Part shown: piece after piece, positions 44,934-56,155 of the stretch
How positions within the stretch are numbered: the first letter of the stretch is position 1
How the letters are laid out: each line of letters begins with the position of its first letter
Source: Coniferiporia sulphurascens
Taxonomy: Eukaryota; Basidiomycota; Agaricomycetes; Hymenochaetales; Hymenochaetaceae
Length of the DNA: 64,000 nt
Assembly: GCA_002794785.1 (NCBI GenBank)
Contig: NBBA01000010.1
Span: 1,612,001 to 1,676,000, forward strand
Direction: 5' to 3'
Notes under the pieces: model-generated
What the model saw: the letters and a program-made list of their open reading frames with translations, nothing else
Told to the model about the DNA's origin: nothing
Databases searched by the model: none
Position numbers and translations under genes: made by a program

Positions 44934-46062
44934 CTTGGATCCTGCAGGGTTGAATCAGTATCTGTCTCATCCGCCTACACGCCATCCCATCCACCCAAAC
45001 CCGCCGTCTGCAGCCTCCAAATACACTGTCTTACGGTGCAGACGGGCACATCCAGCACTTCACGCAGCCCAGGATGCCCAGAAACGGTGGAAAGAGCACT
45101 CACAGTCGACCTTGTTGATGGGGGGCGGTAGACGAGGGCGGGAAAGTGGGCATGAAAACCGGAGAAATCTGCTCTTATATGTCGGCGTTTGCCGGATTGT
45201 GATGAGTAAGGCCGATCACAAATGCGGCGCTGGTCTCACCAAGACGACTGACTAAATTCTCGTGCAGCATACATCCTGCTTAGTAGTTGTGCTGCACATT
45301 GAACGGCGTCGCATTTGTTGAGAAAGTCGCTGAGGACCTCCCCGCGAGCTACCGACGGCGGTATGCAATTGAAGTCTGCAGTCACGGTTAGTTCCGCCAC
45401 GTCACAGCCGACCAGAGCGCATGCGCGACTCGGGCTGTTGCTTCGCGAGTCCGTCGCGTACCGCGTACGCATGGGCCCCGGCTCCGAGTACTCCGAATCC
45501 GGCGAGGTCTGGAGTGTCCGCAACACAAGTGGCTCCCCCGGCGGCGTGCCTGTCCTCTCCTCCTCGTCTCTCGTCTTGCCACCTCACGGCTACCCCTCAC
45601 GGACAGTCTTCCTAGGTGTCCACGACAACACTCAACACAGAAGAAAATACGCTTATCTCACAAAGATGCGGAGGCCACGCCACGTCACGGACGTCGCCGG
45701 TGTGAGCAAGGGCCCCTCGCTGTCCTTCAGTCCTTGGGCCTGAAATGTAAGGGCGAAACGCCGCGAGCACAAGAAGAGGAGCATGCTCAGCTCACATCCA
45801 CAAGCTCCTTTACTGCAGTCCGCAAATGCCCATATGCTCTTCTCCAGCCTGATTCCGCCACGTCACGATCTCCTCAGTGTTTCTGGCTCGTAGGCGAGTC
45901 CTGACCACTTATCACCGGGTCGGCTTCCCCGGCTATGCGACATACGGATCCATTCTGAAGGAGAGAATTAGGGCTCTATCGTACCTTCCGTCCGCGTGGG
46001 TCACTCCTCGCTAGAAGGTATGCGCGCTCGTCACCATCTGCTGGAATAACGGCGATTCTGCG
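44934..46062. other. Intergenic with one doubtful minus-strand frame
   Basis: It is the 5' flank of RPL10 and the 5' flank of the chitinase gene. A minus-strand frame at 45,236-45,526 (with DVAELTVTADFNCIPPSVAR and KCDAVQCAAQLLSRMYAA) has moderate coding bias and could be the end of an unknown gene. It has no recognisable domain, and a plus-strand frame of similar length overlaps it. I do not annotate either. Confidence 0.35.
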
Positions 46063-46070
46063 TATAAAAG
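46063..46070 (+). promoter_or_regulatory. TATA box of the chitinase gene
   Basis: The sequence TATAAAAG lies about 100 bases upstream of the chitinase ATG at 46,169, a normal TATA-to-start distance for a fungal gene with a short leader. Confidence 0.6.
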
Positions 46071-46168
46071 GTCGAGGTGCGAAGATAATGTCAGGAGAGA
46101 GGGCCATTTTCTGGACTGAAGGCATCTTACAGCGGCATTTGACGATTAACGGACATCCAATCGCAGCC

Positions 46169-48190
46169 ATGTTTGCAGCTCCCCTTCTTGCCGTCCTATC
46201 TGGGCTTTCCCTCCTCCATGTCGCTGCCGGCTACGACAATTCAGCGTCCGACAATGTAAGATTTTAAACTCAACTTCAGTACGGATTGAACTGACCCGCC
46301 ACTCTTTCAGCTGGTGCTGTAAGTCTTCCGTTGGAATAAATATATGATAAAATAACATATGTTCTCCTTCAGTTATTGGGGTCAAAACTCCTACGGCGCA
46401 ACACATTCCGATGTTGCCAACTTCCAGCAGCGACTAGGGTACTATTGCGGGTCAGACAGTGTTACCGATGCCTTCCCAATGGCATTTCTCACCGTCGCGT
46501 TTGGAGAAGGCGACCTTCCCGAAATTGATCTTTCAAACGTGAGCTGTCTAAATTCGTTTCACGAGATTAAAATAAATCATTTCGACATATTAGATCTGTA
46601 ATGCTAATGACAACACAACCTTCCCCGGCTCGGAACTCGCTGATTGTTCCTCTCTCGCGAGCGATATTGAAGCTTGCCAGGCCGCGGGCAAGATCGTTAC
46701 CATCAGGTACTTAGGAAGCGTCTAGCTGTCCTCGCGATGCGTTATAACCTTCCTTTTAATAGTATGGGAGGCGCAACGGGCGGGGTCAGCTTCACGTCCG
46801 ATTCACAAGCGCAGACATTCGCCGACACTGTCTGGAATCTTTTCCTCGGTGGATCCAGTTCCACACGACCTTTCGGCAGCGCCGTGTTGGATGGGTGCGT
46901 CGCTGATCCATTTCCTGCCTTTCCAATTATGTCCCCTGGGTGATAATTTTCGTCTCCGACTATCCGCTAACGTTGGTCTGCGCACATTTTCAGTGTAGAC
47001 CTTGATATCGAAGGTGGTGGTTCAACTGGCTATGCTGCGTTTGTCACCCAAATCCGCTCCCACGCGGCGACCGCAAGCAAGCCGTACTACATAACCGGCG
47101 CTCCGCAATGCCCCTTCCCTGACGCGTACCTCGGCTCAGTAATCAACGCGGTTGGTTTCGACGCTATTTACGTCCAATTCTGTAGGACCATCGTTTTCCT
47201 TAACAACCCCAGAAAAATGACATTTACCAAATGGCCATATAGATAACAATTACTGCGGTCTGCAGTCGTTTGACAATGCTAATGTAAATCGTACTTCTTC
47301 TCCTTGTCATGTCTACCCACTCACTTGGTCTTCGTGCATCCTCAGGACTGGAATTTTGCGACGTGGGACAATTGGGCGCGTACAACCTCTCCTAACCCGG
47401 ACGTGAAGATATATATTGGAGCACCGGCTTCAAGCACCGCCGCTGGTTCGGGATACGTGGATGCTGCGACACTGGCGAACATCATTCAAACTACGAAGGC
47501 GAACTACTCCAGCTTTGGTGGTGTTATGATGTGGGATGCAAGCCAAGCGTATGGTTAGTGCACCCTAGCCTTTTTTACGTTTAATCTGAACCGTCCACAA
47601 CATGCTAACCCGGTTTTTTTATAATTGAATAAAGCAAACGACAGGTACGATGTTGCCGCCAAGAATGCGCTTACGAGTGGCGCAGCTGCTCCCGCGCCTC
47701 CACCCACAACGAAATCGACGACAACGACATCAAAAACGACATCGACGTCCACTAAGCCTACGAGTACGAGCACGAGCACGAGCACGAAGAGCACTTCTAC
47801 ATCTGCTACGCCGACCCCGACGTCAGGGAGCTGCGCGGGAGTTGCGGCGTGGTCAAGCTCGGTTGCCGTACGTGTTGTCCACCGTTTCGAAACTGTAACG
47901 CAGGGCTAAACTTCTTATGGTTTTTAGTACAATGGTGGTGCGCAGGTCACTTACAATGGTCATCTCTGGACGGCAAAATGGTGGACAGAGGCAGACACTC
48001 CCGGAGGTAAGCGTGTCTCATGTCCTGAGAGATACAACATTTCTAACTGTTCTTCATAGGTTCTGCAGATGACTGGACAGATGATGGTGCCTGCAGTGGG
48101 TCTGCGCGTCGTGCGATCGCAACTCTTTTGGAGACTAAGCCGACTGAAGCCGCAAGGGGAGGACGCTTCTTCCGCTTTGGCAGAAACTAG
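46169..48190 (+). CDS. Secreted GH18 chitinase (class III type) with C-terminal chitin-binding domain
   Basis: It hydrolyses chitin at the cell surface or outside. A signal peptide ([20 protein letters not shown]) is followed by the TIM-barrel catalytic domain: [36 protein letters not shown] then SMGGATGG, and the catalytic DxDxE in [10 protein letters not shown]. Further on come [31 protein letters not shown] and [12 protein letters not shown], typical of hevamine-like class III enzymes. A Ser/Thr/Lys linker (about residues 310-350) leads to a CBM5/12-like chitin-binding domain with [20 protein letters not shown] and DDWTDDGAC, then a tail of about 30 residues. Many introns split it. The second exon is only 8 nt (46,311-46,318) and supplies the residues before YWGQN. 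The start at 46,169 gives the signal peptide directly. Confidence 0.95.
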
Positions 48191-48559
48191 TCTCCTCTAT
48201 CTTAACTTACTTTATTTCATGAATGTAACTTTCACGAATATTTATGAAGGAATGAAGTACATTTGATTGTGTCTCTATGCGGATCGTGTCTCTATGCGGA
48301 ACTTTTGGGGGTCCTTACTGGACAATAAGTTGTGCTCTGTGGTGTCGATGCTCCGAACGCCCGACTCTAACATAGTGTAGTCCCACTACTTGATACAAAT
48401 GTACTAGTGTGACCTACAATAAAACATGACTGCGAGAAGATCCACTAATGGGTGCAAAAAAATTGGTCCGTGGCCGCCTGCGCATGCCAGTGCATGCGAG
48501 AACACTCAACGTAGAGGGCAAGCGCTTGGGGACCACCCGGATCGTGTTGAGAAGGATGG
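48191..48559. other. Flank between chitinase and copia element
   Basis: It holds the chitinase 3' flank and then a short GC-richer stretch (48,470-48,559) that was the insertion target of the copia element. No gene assigned. Confidence 0.5.
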
Positions 48560-48815
48560 TATTAAATAAATATAACAAACATACTAAATATAAAGATAGG
48601 TCATATGAACAACTATCTTACTAAGTGAACAATAATGCAATGATAACGCAATCAAATAGGAGCTATGATAGTTATAGTATACATAGCCCACAGTAGATGT
48701 ATATAAGGAGAGCTGGTCTCTACTATGAAATACATTGGTTTACACTGATAACCCTGTTTCCTCTCTACTACACCACTGCACCTCATCATCTACCACAATG
48801 TGCATAGATTTTAAG
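48560..48815 (+). repeat. Cop 5' LTR (about 256 bp)
   Basis: It matches the 3' LTR (54,304-54,420 plus 56,014-56,155) over its full length with ten differences. It begins TATTAAAT rather than the usual TG. A TATA box, TATATAAGG, lies at 48,700-48,708 and is conserved in the other LTR, so transcription would start within the LTR just downstream. Confidence 0.9.
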
Positions 48816-48827
48816 AGGTTATGAGCC
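48816..48827 (+). promoter_or_regulatory. Primer-binding site matching half of initiator Met tRNA
   Basis: Directly after the 5' LTR the sequence GGTTATGAGCC is complementary to the anticodon stem-loop of initiator methionine tRNA (GGCTCATAACC). Drosophila copia and yeast Ty5 prime from such a cleaved half-tRNA instead of the tRNA 3' end, so this element probably did the same. Confidence 0.65.
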
Positions 48828-48882
48828 TTGACTCTATAACTAATGAAACGATTAACAAATTCATTACCACACAAATAAAATT

Positions 48883-50335
48883 ATGTCTGATGGACAACAT
48901 CCTAATACTCGTGAGCAAACATGTTTGCGAAAATTATCAGGATTACAAATAATTGCTAACAAATTAAAAATAGTGTATACACAGTCACACACTATCGAAG
49001 AACTCGAAGAAAATTTTCAAAAAGCTAAAGAAAGCAAAAGGTTAGTTGATTTGATTATTCAATGCAACCTACAACAAATACCTATACACGGAACAGAGCA
49101 ACAAATCCAAGACCGAATTGAAAAGTACAATAATTCTACAAATGACGAAAAATTAAAAATAAAAGCTGACTACAAAATCGAATTAACAAATCACACTAAA
49201 GATCTAGGAATATCAGATTCAGGAAAATCATCTGAAATCAGATATTGAATAAGTACATATTTAGGCATATCTGATCCAAACGAAAAAGAACAATTTAAAA
49301 TTAATAACCCATATATTAAGCCAGAACCAAAAGAAGATAACGATAAGAAAGAAAACGACAATCAAAAAGAAAACGAAGAAGAATCACAAGAAGAAAATAA
49401 ACCAAACCCATCACGTGAGCCATCAGAACCTTCTGATCCTGGAGACTCAGATGCTAATGATACAGAGGAAGATGAACCAAGTATGGCAATGAAACTCACA
49501 GAACTCCAGAAATTTTTTGATGGAATCAAGAAACTCGACAGCCACTGAAATTATAAACTCTGGAACTACAGAGTTAGAAGTGCAATCAAGAGTGCAGGTT
49601 ATGGTAACCTGCTCACTAACTCCCCAGGAACTGGAGAGATTGGTATATCAAGCACTTTATATAACGGCATTATGCACACTATGCCCGACAAAATATTGGC
49701 TTATTATCTTAATTTCTCTAAAGATATTCCAGCGCTACTCAAAGCGCTTGACAGACGATATAATGTCCAGACAACAATTACAAAGGGCTTTAATGAGGCT
49801 GCCCTTTTTGATATCAGAGGTCATGTCAGCCATTTCAATGGAACACTCGATAGCCTCAGCAATAAATATGAGGAACTCATAGCCCAAGGGGTAAAAGTTT
49901 CCAAGTCAACATATATCTCGGCCATCATGAGGGCAACGCCCGAACAATATCAGTACGTGCTCATGCAAAGTGAGCTATATATAAAAACTATTAACGAAAA
50001 CAAATCCGGGGAACAAACCAATTGAGCTAACCCCACAATTTTTATTAACCGCCTTACATAATGCTTTTGAAGGATGGTGAAAAAATCATCAAAGGACAGG
50101 AGCAGCAGCTAACCACCTGCCCAAGGACAAGCGGAATCACCCCTATTTTAGGGGCCATGGACGCGGTTTTAGCCACAGTGTTCAATCACAAGGTCATGGC
50201 TATAGGGGTCATGGCGGATACATCAGAGGATGAGGATGAGGGGGATATTCCCCTAACCAACAATCACACATGGTAAAGTGCTATAATTGTAATAAGCTAG
50301 GGCATTTTAGTCGAGACTGTTGGGCGCCAAAAACG
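48883..50335 (+). pseudogene. Copia gag, broken by stops and one frame change
   Basis: The frame opens at MSDGQHPNTREQTCLRKL, runs through an acidic Lys/Glu/Asn-rich region and a capsid-like segment (NYKLWNYRVRSAIKSAGYG, LNFSKDIPALLKALDRRYN), and ends in an Arg/Gly-rich stretch before a zinc knuckle CYNCNKLGHFSRDC (CX2CX4HX4C). In-frame TGA codons stand at 49,246, 49,546, 50,078, 50,231 and 50,237. The last two fall inside a GxGxGGY run where Arg is expected. The frame shifts by one base between about 49,990 and 50,020. Confidence 0.85.
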
Positions 50336-53300
50336 GAATGGACGAAAGCCACCCAGAAGAAGAAAGAGGAAGTGAACAACAAGAAAGGAAAAGGGAAGGA
50401 AACAGGTGTGTCAGCTGCACCAATGGCAACTGGGGCAAGTGTGGCCCAGGCTAAACATACTGCAGCAACAGCAGCAACAAACGTCACATCAAGTTCTCGA
50501 ATCGAACTAAGCGCTGTAATAGGCCGAGGCGAGACCGCCTTCATAACTGAGATCGATGACAATGATCTCAAAATGGGAGAATTCCCAATTTATTCTTATA
50601 ACAACTTCCTTGATGCATTAGGAAACCATGATAGCCCAATGGAAGACGTGGATGACAATAATTTAGATGTAAGCATTAACACTATAACCACAGAAAAAAT
50701 TGCTAACAATATTTATTCTTCAATGGATATAATTGATACTGATGCAACAACACATTTAACACCATATCTCAACCGATTATGCAATACTTACAAAACGGAT
50801 GCAGTAACAATAACTGCCACAAATAAAACAACATTTATGGCAAACATAGTAGGGGATCTTAAGCTTTACATCCCCAATGGACACTTGGTAAGTGTCATTA
50901 CATTATCAAACGTATATTACAATCCTAAAATGAATATGACATTAGTCTCTCAAGGACTTCTATGTCAAGATAGCTACGAATTTATTTATAAAGAAAATGA
51001 ATGCACAATAAAGTATCCTAATGGATCTTTATGTGGAAAAATTAAAAACAAGAATGGATTGTATAGTATATTTAACAACAATGTACAAGTGGCTACAAAA
51101 AATGTAACATTATTTGAACTTCACAAAAAACTCGGACATATAAGTTACACTTATATAAAGCAATTACTAAAAGAAGACCAAATTACAAATAATAAAATTA
51201 CAAATTATGACGAAACTCAATGCATGATTTGCATTGAAGCCAATATAAAAAGAATGCAAATTCCGAAATTATGTATTTCAAAGTTAGCAGAAAAATTTGG
51301 TGATCACATCCATATGGATATATGGGGACCTGCATCCACACATGCTATAGGAGGATATAAATATCTCCTTACTCTAGTAGACAATGCTACTAGATGGATA
51401 AAAATGATTTTATTAAAAACAAAAGACGAAGGACTTAATGCATACATAACTTGGGCTACAATGCTCAATACCCAATATAATATAAAAATAAAAATACTAC
51501 AAAGTGATAATGATACAGTTTTTTTAAGTAAACAATTTACTGAATATTTAAACAAAAATGGAACGATACAAAAGCTGACTGTTCATGATACACCACAACA
51601 AAATGGAGTAGCAGAATGATCACATCAAACGATTTTAAATAATACATGAGTCAATCTGCTACAAGCAAAATTACCTCCAAGTCTATGGGGAGAAGCTGTA
51701 AAATACAGTACTTATGTATACAATAGAACTCCAAAGAGCACTATTGAATTTAAAACACCATATTTCAAATGATATAATGAAAACTATAACATTGATGATT
51801 TAAAAGAATTTGGCCAATATTGCATAATATGACAAGAAGATGTTAACAAATTACAACCAAAAGGAATTTATGCATAATGGCTAGGATTTGATGAAGAAAG
51901 TAAAGGTCACAGAACCTATCATAACAGAAAAATTACAGTTGAATGAAATCTACAATTTTTAGATTCTCTGCCATCTAAAATTGAAGGGGAGAATATTACA
52001 GAAAAATATAATGAACAAATACAAGAATTAACAAAAGAAAGACCAATAAGAACAATTAAACCAATGAAATGATCAATAGGTATTAACTTTGATGAACAAA
52101 ACATGGTAGCCTATCTTATGGAATTTAATCAATTTAACACAGAATTAATAGGTGATCCAAATTCATATCAACAAGTGATAAATAGGATTGACGCAAATCA
52201 ATGGATCTTAGTGATGAAAGAAGAAATAAAAACATTAATCAAAAGATCTACATGGACGATAATAGATCCACCAAAAGATATAAATATAATCGGAACAAGA
52301 TTTGTTTATAAAACAAAACGATTAGCAAATGGAAAAATTGAATGATACAGAGCAAGATTAGTAGTTCAAGGATTTGCCCAAAAAGAAGGCATAGACTACT
52401 ATTCAAATGACACATTCGCTCCAGTGGCACGTTTAGCCACAGTAAGAACTATATTAAGTTGGAGTGCAACAAACAATTACGAAATTCACCAAATTGATAT
52501 AAAATCAGCCTACTTATATGGGGAACTCGAAAAAGATGAAAATATATACATAAAACCATCACCAGGAAATTTAATCGAAACAAAACCTGGACAAGTTCTA
52601 AAATTAAATAAAGCCTTATACAGACTAAAACAGGCTGGAAGACGATGGTATAAAAAATTATCAGAAATATTAAATGGAATAGGACTTACACAAGCAGTCC
52701 AAGATAACGCAGTATTTTTTAGAAAAGTAAAAGGGAAAACAATCCTAATACTATTTATGTTAAGCTCAATGGTTACACAGTGATCGACATCGGGGCTTCC
52801 TGATTGTTGGGACAGGTAATATGGCAATGGGGCTTCCTAGGTGTTGTAAGTCGAAGATGATCGACGATGGGGCTTCCTGATCATTGAGGTGGTGTGCAGT
52901 AGCTCTTTAGAGGAGTCGGGTTACGACGAAGTGCCAGGTGATGAGATAGAGCACACAGAAGGCACTGAGGCACATACAATGGGCTTGTATGAACAAAGAG
53001 CACAAGCTTAAGACTTGTGCTACTGAAGTTACATGCTTATATGCTACTCTATGTGTTTGCTACTGTAGGGTTGTGTATAAGGTTGTTTACATGGCTATGG
53101 AAGGTCATGGAAACCCAAGGAATGCCTTGGTAATACAAGTGAAGGTATCAGTAAGCAAAGCACATCATGGTGATGCAGTATGGTGTCATCATGGCGTCTT
53201 ATGGTGCAAGGTGAATAAGGATGAGTAAGGAAAGGGAATGGGGGAGTTATGCTGACTGGCGATAATGAATAGGAAGTGAGTCAGCATAATAAGAAGAAAG

Positions 53301-54296
53301 TAAGGAAAATTGTAACAATTTATACATGCTGATGACATAACAATATGCGGCTTAAATTTATCAATAATAAAAGCCTTTAAAAATGAAATTGGAAAACATG
53401 TAAAATTCACTGACGGAAACGATATACATTGGTTACTCAGCATTGAAATTGAATGAAACCGAGAAGAAAGAATAATTAAATTAAGACAAAAAAATTATAT
53501 CAACACAATAGTTGAAAAATATAAATTAAAAGATGCTTCAACGGTACAAACACCAATGACACCAGGACAAGTATTAAAATCACTTGAACATCCAACTAAT
53601 GAAGAACTAAACTTCATGCAACAAATACCATATATGAATATGGTTGGAGCATTAAGATATGCAGCAGATTGTACGAGACCTGATATATCATTCGCAACAG
53701 GTCAATTCGCTAGGCATTTAAATAAACCTAGTATCGAACATTACAATGTGGTAAAACACTGCTTTAAATATTTAAAAGGGACAAACAATTATTGGTTAAT
53801 ACTTGGTGGAAAAGATCCAATTGAGTTAATCGGATATACTGATGCTGATGGAATGACACAAGAAGGCCATAAAGCAATATCTGGATATATATTTCAAATT
53901 GGAAATGCAATGATGTCATGGTCAAGTAAAAAACAAGAATTAGTGTCATTATCAGTATGTGAAGCTGAATTACAAGCTTTAACACATGGAGTTAAAGAAG
54001 CTATATGGCTTAGAAGACTGGTTGAAGAGGTACTGCAGACCTTGGATACACCTACGAAAATTTTATGTGATAATCAAGCAGCCATAACAATAGTTAACTC
54101 AACAGAACAAAAATATACACAGTGAATGAAACATATTGATATACAAAAAGATTTTTTACGAGATTATATAGAAAATGAAACTATATCAGTTTCATATATT
54201 CCAACTGGACAGCAAAAAGCTGATATTATGATGAAAGTGCTAACAATTGAATTAATCAAACATTTTACAAGTCTACTCCGCCTAGTAAAAGTTTGA
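50270..54296 (+). pseudogene. Copia pol (protease, integrase, RT, RNase H), inactivated
   Basis: The protease site reads IDTDATTHLTP, so the Gly of the D-S/T-G triad is Asp. The integrase has the H-H-C-C finger (HKKLGHISYTYIKQL, CMICIEANI) and the DDE residues in HMDIWGP, QSDNDTVF and PQQNGVAE. The reverse transcriptase has FVYKTKRLANGKIE, YRARLVVQGFAQKEGIDYY, FAPVARLATVRTI and DIKSAYLYGELE. It is cut by a solo LTR just before ADDITI, the catalytic YADD box at about 53,323-53,340. RNase H has YTDADGMTQEG, SVCEAELQALTHGVKEAIW and DNQAAITIVN. Nine TGA codons (51,617; 51,647; 51,770; 51,830; 51,944; 52,070; 52,343; 53,454; 54,123) and one TAA (51,875) interrupt it. Confidence 0.92.
52758..53317 (-). 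repeat. Solo LTR of the gypsy family, inserted in copia RT
   Basis: It is 560 bp long, starts TGTTAAGCTC and ends TTGTAACA, and is flanked by the 5-bp target-site duplication ATTTA. It is the reverse complement of the 5' LTR of the gypsy element at 58,805-59,933. It separates the copia RT body from its YADD box. No internal sequence remains, so it is a product of LTR-LTR recombination. Confidence 0.92.
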
Positions 54297-54303
54297 AGGG
54301 GAG

Positions 54304-56155
54304 TATTAAATAAATATAATGAACATACTAAATATAGAGATAGGTCATATGAACAACTATCTTACTAAGTGAACAATAACGTGATGATAACACAATTGAA
54401 TAGGAGCTATGATAGTTATACAGTGGCTGACTAAAGTAATGCACCATCATGTGACTCTTCAATGTTGCATCTGCTGTGCCTCAACAAACTGGTCTTTTCC
54501 ACTTTTTTCTTTTGCATACCACAGTAGACCATCCTACCATACTATATGTGAAGTATCAAGTAATTTTATTCAGCCATTATTTTAGGGCATTGCATACAAT
54601 CAGAAAGGTGCTGTGCAGTTCTTTTGACACTGCACCTATTTAATTTTATTGAGTCTCCTGAGGAATGAGAACAGCATAGAACTCCATGAAACTTGGTATG
54701 GATCAACATCGTGCTTATGTATACCTATTCCATTGATTACCTGGACTGATAGGTTTCCTTGTGTGAGTGAGCAGCCCTGTGCAGGTGCTGCACTTCACAC
54801 CAACTCCCCATATGTGCAGAAATTTTGGATTGGAGTGAAACATTGTCAAAGCTAGTGTACAGTATCCTATATTAAGTACAGTAAGTGATGCATGACTTTG
54901 GTTTGGTTCCTTGGCTTGGATTCTGAGTTATTAAGAAACATATCCCAGTTTCTGTGACATTTTGGTTGAAATCACACTTTAAATGGCTTTTCTAAAAAAA
55001 AGTAGTGTAATGTGTCTGGAATCAAAATGCTTTTGGTGTAGCATTGGACTGATAGTACTACATATCTGAGTCTGGGGCCACTTGGCACCTGGAATCTGAT
55101 CACACACAGCAAACTTTGAAAAATCTGTTTACCTAGATACCAAGTCAATATTGCAATGCCCATAGCACAATACTGGCTGATTGGATTAACATGAAATTTT
55201 TTCTGAATTAATAGCTGTATTAGAAAAAATAATTGAAATTTATGCTAATCCAATCAGCCAGTATTGTGCTATGGGCATTGCAATATTGACTTGGTATCTA
55301 GGTAAACAGATTTTTCAAAGTTTGCTGTGTGTGATCAGATTCCAGGTGCCAAGTGGCCCCAGACTCAGATATGTAGTACTATCAGTCCAATGCTACACCA
55401 AAAGCATTTTGATTCCAGACACATTACACTACCTTTTTTTAGAAAAGCCATTTAAAGTGTGATTTCAACCAAAATGTCACAGAAACTGGGATATGTTTCT
55501 TAATAACTCAGAATCCAAGCCAAGGAACCAAACCAAAGTCATGCATCACTTACTGTACTTAATATAGGATACTGTACACTAGCTTTGACAATGTTTCACT
55601 CCAATCCAAAATTTCTGCACATATGGGGAGTTGGTGTGAAGTGCAGCACCTGCACAGGGCTGCTCACTCACACAAGGAAACCTATCAGTCCAGGTAATCA
55701 ATGGAATAGGTATACATAAGCACGATGTTGATCCATACCAAGTTTCATGGAGTTCTATGCTGTTCTCATTCCTCAGGAGACTCAATAAAATTAAATAGGT
55801 GCAGTGTCAAAAGAACTGCACAGCACCTTTCTGATTGTATGCAATGCCCTAAAATAATGGCTGAATAAAATTACTTGATACTTCACATATAGTATGGTAG
55901 GATGGTCTACTGTGGTATGCAAAAGAAAAAAGTGGAAAAGACCAGTTTGTTGAGGCACAGCAGATGCAACATTGAAGAGTCACATGATGGTGCATTACTT
56001 TAGTCAGCCACTGTAGTATATGTAGCCCACAGTAGATGTATATAAGGAGAGCTGGTCTCTACTACAAAATACATCAGTTTACACTGATAACCCTGTTTCC
56101 TCTCTACTACACCACTGCACCTCATCGTCTACCACAATGTGCATAGATTTTAAGA
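54304..56155 (+). repeat. Copia 3' LTR, split by the palindromic element
   Basis: The two parts, 54,304-54,420 and 56,014-56,155, join to a sequence colinear with the 5' LTR, apart from a duplicated TA at the junction. The TATATAAGG box is intact in the right part. Confidence 0.92.
54421..56013. mobile_element. Giant palindromic (foldback) element with Tc1/mariner-like ends
   Basis: The element starts CAGTGGCTGACTAAAGTAAT and ends with the exact reverse complement. It is flanked by TA on both sides, where the intact 5' LTR has a single TA. CAGT ends with TA duplication are typical of the Tc1/mariner superfamily. The two arms, each about 770 bp, are nearly identical inverted copies (few mismatches, no large gap), centred at about 55,217 around a loop of some 50 bases (55,192-55,242). 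No transposase is encoded: the paired frames on the two arms are mirror copies without known motifs. It is therefore a non-autonomous element able to fold into one long hairpin. Confidence 0.9.

Larger units (their letters stand above)
48560..56155 (+). mobile_element. Ty1/copia LTR retrotransposon, decayed, with two nested insertions
   Basis: A complete but inactive copia element. Order: 5' LTR, primer-binding site, gag with a CCHC knuckle, protease, integrase, reverse transcriptase, RNase H, polypurine tract (GAAGGGGAG, ending at 54,303), then 3' LTR. The integrase-before-RT order identifies the Ty1/copia superfamily. The reverse transcriptase is broken by a 560-bp solo LTR (52,758-53,317) and the 3' LTR by a 1,593-bp palindromic element (54,421-56,013). 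Without these insertions the element would be about 5.4 kb. No clear target-site duplication survives at its outer ends (GATGG on the left, GGTGG or TGGAG on the right depending on where the LTR ends). Confidence 0.93.

Noticed and set aside
45236..45743. Opposing open frames between RPL10 and the chitinase
   Set aside because: Both strands are open over the same GC-rich stretch, without domain, splice partners or clear bias. The evidence is too weak to annotate.
48883..54296. TGA read as Trp (changed genetic code or mitochondrial origin) in the copia element
   Set aside because: The same frames use many TGG codons for conserved Trp, and several TGA positions are Arg in the family. Host genes use TGA as a normal stop. 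CpG deamination explains the pattern better.
54649..55785. Paired small proteins encoded on both arms of the palindrome
   Set aside because: They are the same sequence read from mirror-image arms, with no start context, no known motif and no coding bias. They are shadows of the inverted repeat.
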